64,000 nt of DNA from Rhodocollybia butyracea (taxonomy: Eukaryota > Basidiomycota > Agaricomycetes > Agaricales > Omphalotaceae). Below are positions 62,525 to 64,000 of the stretch, piece by piece. The notes beneath the pieces were generated by a model. It did not search any database, had not been told where the DNA came from, and saw only the letters and a list, made by a program, of their open reading frames with translations. The DNA lies in assembly GCA_015501585.1 (NCBI GenBank), contig JADNRY010000017.1:1-64000 (forward strand), in the 5' to 3' direction. The translations under genes and the position numbers were made by a program. Each line of letters opens with the position of its first letter. The stretch's first letter is position 1.

Positions 62525-64000
62525 GATAGTGGGAGGGAAAGCGAGTCCTGTCGCCAAACACCGGGAAGTTGAATAAAAGAGCGGTAAAAAATTAAGAGAG
62601 AAATAAAAGAAAGATGAAAGAAGGAAAATGGAAAGAGAGAGATCCAGTCCCAAGAAGGCGGGGGGAGAGTTCTTCAAAAGAAAGCAACCTGATGATATTT
62701 ATTGACGCGATGGCGTTGTCAAGGGTCAACCGGTCACCGGCTGCGGCCACCTTCCCCGTGATTTGATCCGGAGCTCTGGTAGATAGACAATTATTTTTGT
62801 CTGGGTTCTATGTACATTGTACAACGTGTAGATCTTTGTTCTTCTTGTTCTTTGTATCATGCACCAAAATCTCACAGATATTGTCTTTCGTCAGACATTT
62901 TGTGTTTTGTAGACATTTTGGCATGTATTGGGCATGTATAGTACCGCGGGGACCTAGCCTGCCCCATTATCATCAGGCTGGACTCTGGTAGCCCCGATGT
63001 GAATACCCAGTCGTAGTCTCTTCTAGCCCGCCCGAGGAGAGGCTGGGCTGAACTTTACCATTAGTTTTCTTGCTCTTTTCAAAGCCATCATCTCAATCAT
63101 CTTTTTACAATAATTGACATCCACATCACCTCGTGCATCTCATCGCCAAGTCTTACATTATAGATGTAACAAGTTCCATCATTTGAAGGTATCTGACAAG
63201 AGACAAAGGGACAACAAGCCAGACGCTCCGCCATGTTAACCAAACGGTACCGGTTGCTATCCGACTTTGTCAGCGCCGAAATTCGCAGGGGCAGGCCAAT
63301 TGGTATGTTTTTAGCAAAATGAAAATCGTCTGCAAAACATGCTTCTCTTGTTTACGAGACTATAGCAGCCTCCGCATTTCTCAAACCACAGCCACCCGGA
63401 ATGGTCCACCTTTTCACGTGGCAGATACGTAGCCTTCCTACTATCTTAGTATCTATATCATCCGCCCAAAATCAGAGTCCACTCCAGTATATCCGCGACG
63501 TTGAACATTCCATAGACGCCAGCATCCCACTTGTAAAGTCTCTTTTACGCATTCTCAGCTGCTTCCCCGAACTGCATCTTGGGGCTCGTCGCCGCATCCT
63601 ACCCAATCCTCATTTCTTCATCACCGCCGCTGCATCAGGCCGGTGATTGGGCACTAGCAGGCACTAGCCATGAAATGATGAATAAGTACTCAGCGCCCAC
63701 GTCTGGCACAGTGGCATTCAAGGCAGTGTTGCACTCGTTGACTTGTTCCGTTGGCGCATAACCGGCGTTTTCACTTTGGCCTGATTTCCCGCTTTCCGTC
63801 AATCCGGTCGTTTGAAGCTCGATGGACCAGTGAATGGAATGCATCTATTACTGGTGGTGTGGGCACCATTCACACTGAATGCTCGCGCCGTTCGCCAACT
63901 CATCATCCGGAACGTTCCACTCTGCAAGCAAACCCAAACTTCCGACGTTTGATTTGGACGTCAAGCTTGATTATATCGAGTACTGCATTTTGGACGGGCT
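62525..64000. other. right-hand gene-free end of the window
   Basis: About 1.5 kb with no recognised gene. An open frame at 63401-63646 (plus) has no family features. A gene could begin beyond the right edge. Confidence 0.45.

Overview
The window is nuclear DNA from a basidiomycete fungus, most likely a mushroom-forming agaricomycete. Genes lie on both strands and are cut by many introns of about 46-60 nt. The protein families fit this group: HMG-box, F-box and MYND proteins, arrestin-like proteins, DUF6534-type membrane proteins and the NADPH-oxidase regulator NoxR. There are no operons, CRISPR arrays or bacterial features. I rebuilt exons by hand from GT/GC-AG sites, conserved motifs and frame continuity.

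Layout. 0.8-6.1 kb: tandem GH15-CBM20 glucoamylases. An intron of the second copy holds a 654-bp Copia-type TRIM whose two identical LTRs each carry a tRNA-like domain. 6.8-8.1 kb: glucosamine-6-phosphate deaminase. 8.4-10.4 kb: an IMPACT/UPF0029 protein and a membrane-anchored esterase-like protein. 11.1 kb: a tRNA-like sequence lacking its anticodon arm. 11.9-13.9 kb: an AIF/AMID-like FAD oxidoreductase. 14.5-17.9 kb: two tandem arrestin-like genes. 20.4-22.9 kb: an EgtB/Egt1-type iron enzyme without the methyltransferase domain. 24.8-25.5 kb: a tail-anchored zinc-finger-like protein. 27.4-28.9 kb: a DUF6534 membrane protein. 29.4-31.3 kb: a divergent HAD phosphatase/membrane glutaredoxin pair. 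31.6-33.3 kb: an F-box pseudogene. 33.9-38.1 kb: a MYND protein and an HMG-box factor. 38.6-41.1 kb: a QutR-like protein (shikimate kinase, dehydroquinase and shikimate dehydrogenase domains).

41.4-53.1 kb is a duplication-rich accessory block. It holds two tandem GNAT acetyltransferases, a relic of a third, and three tandem copies of a single-pass membrane protein with a cysteine-rich ectodomain. 55.0-62.5 kb returns to ordinary genes: an F-box protein, a sterol esterase, a quinate/shikimate dehydrogenase-like enzyme and NoxR.

Functional themes are starch breakdown and amino-sugar catabolism on the left, quinate/shikimate handling (the QutR-like protein and, 18 kb away, the dehydrogenase) on the right, and membrane signalling (arrestins, NoxR). 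Several otherwise good genes carry one isolated +1 or -1 disruption, while about fourteen neighbours with many exons are perfectly in frame. This suggests either assembly indels or young pseudogenes, and it limits any claim about which copies work.
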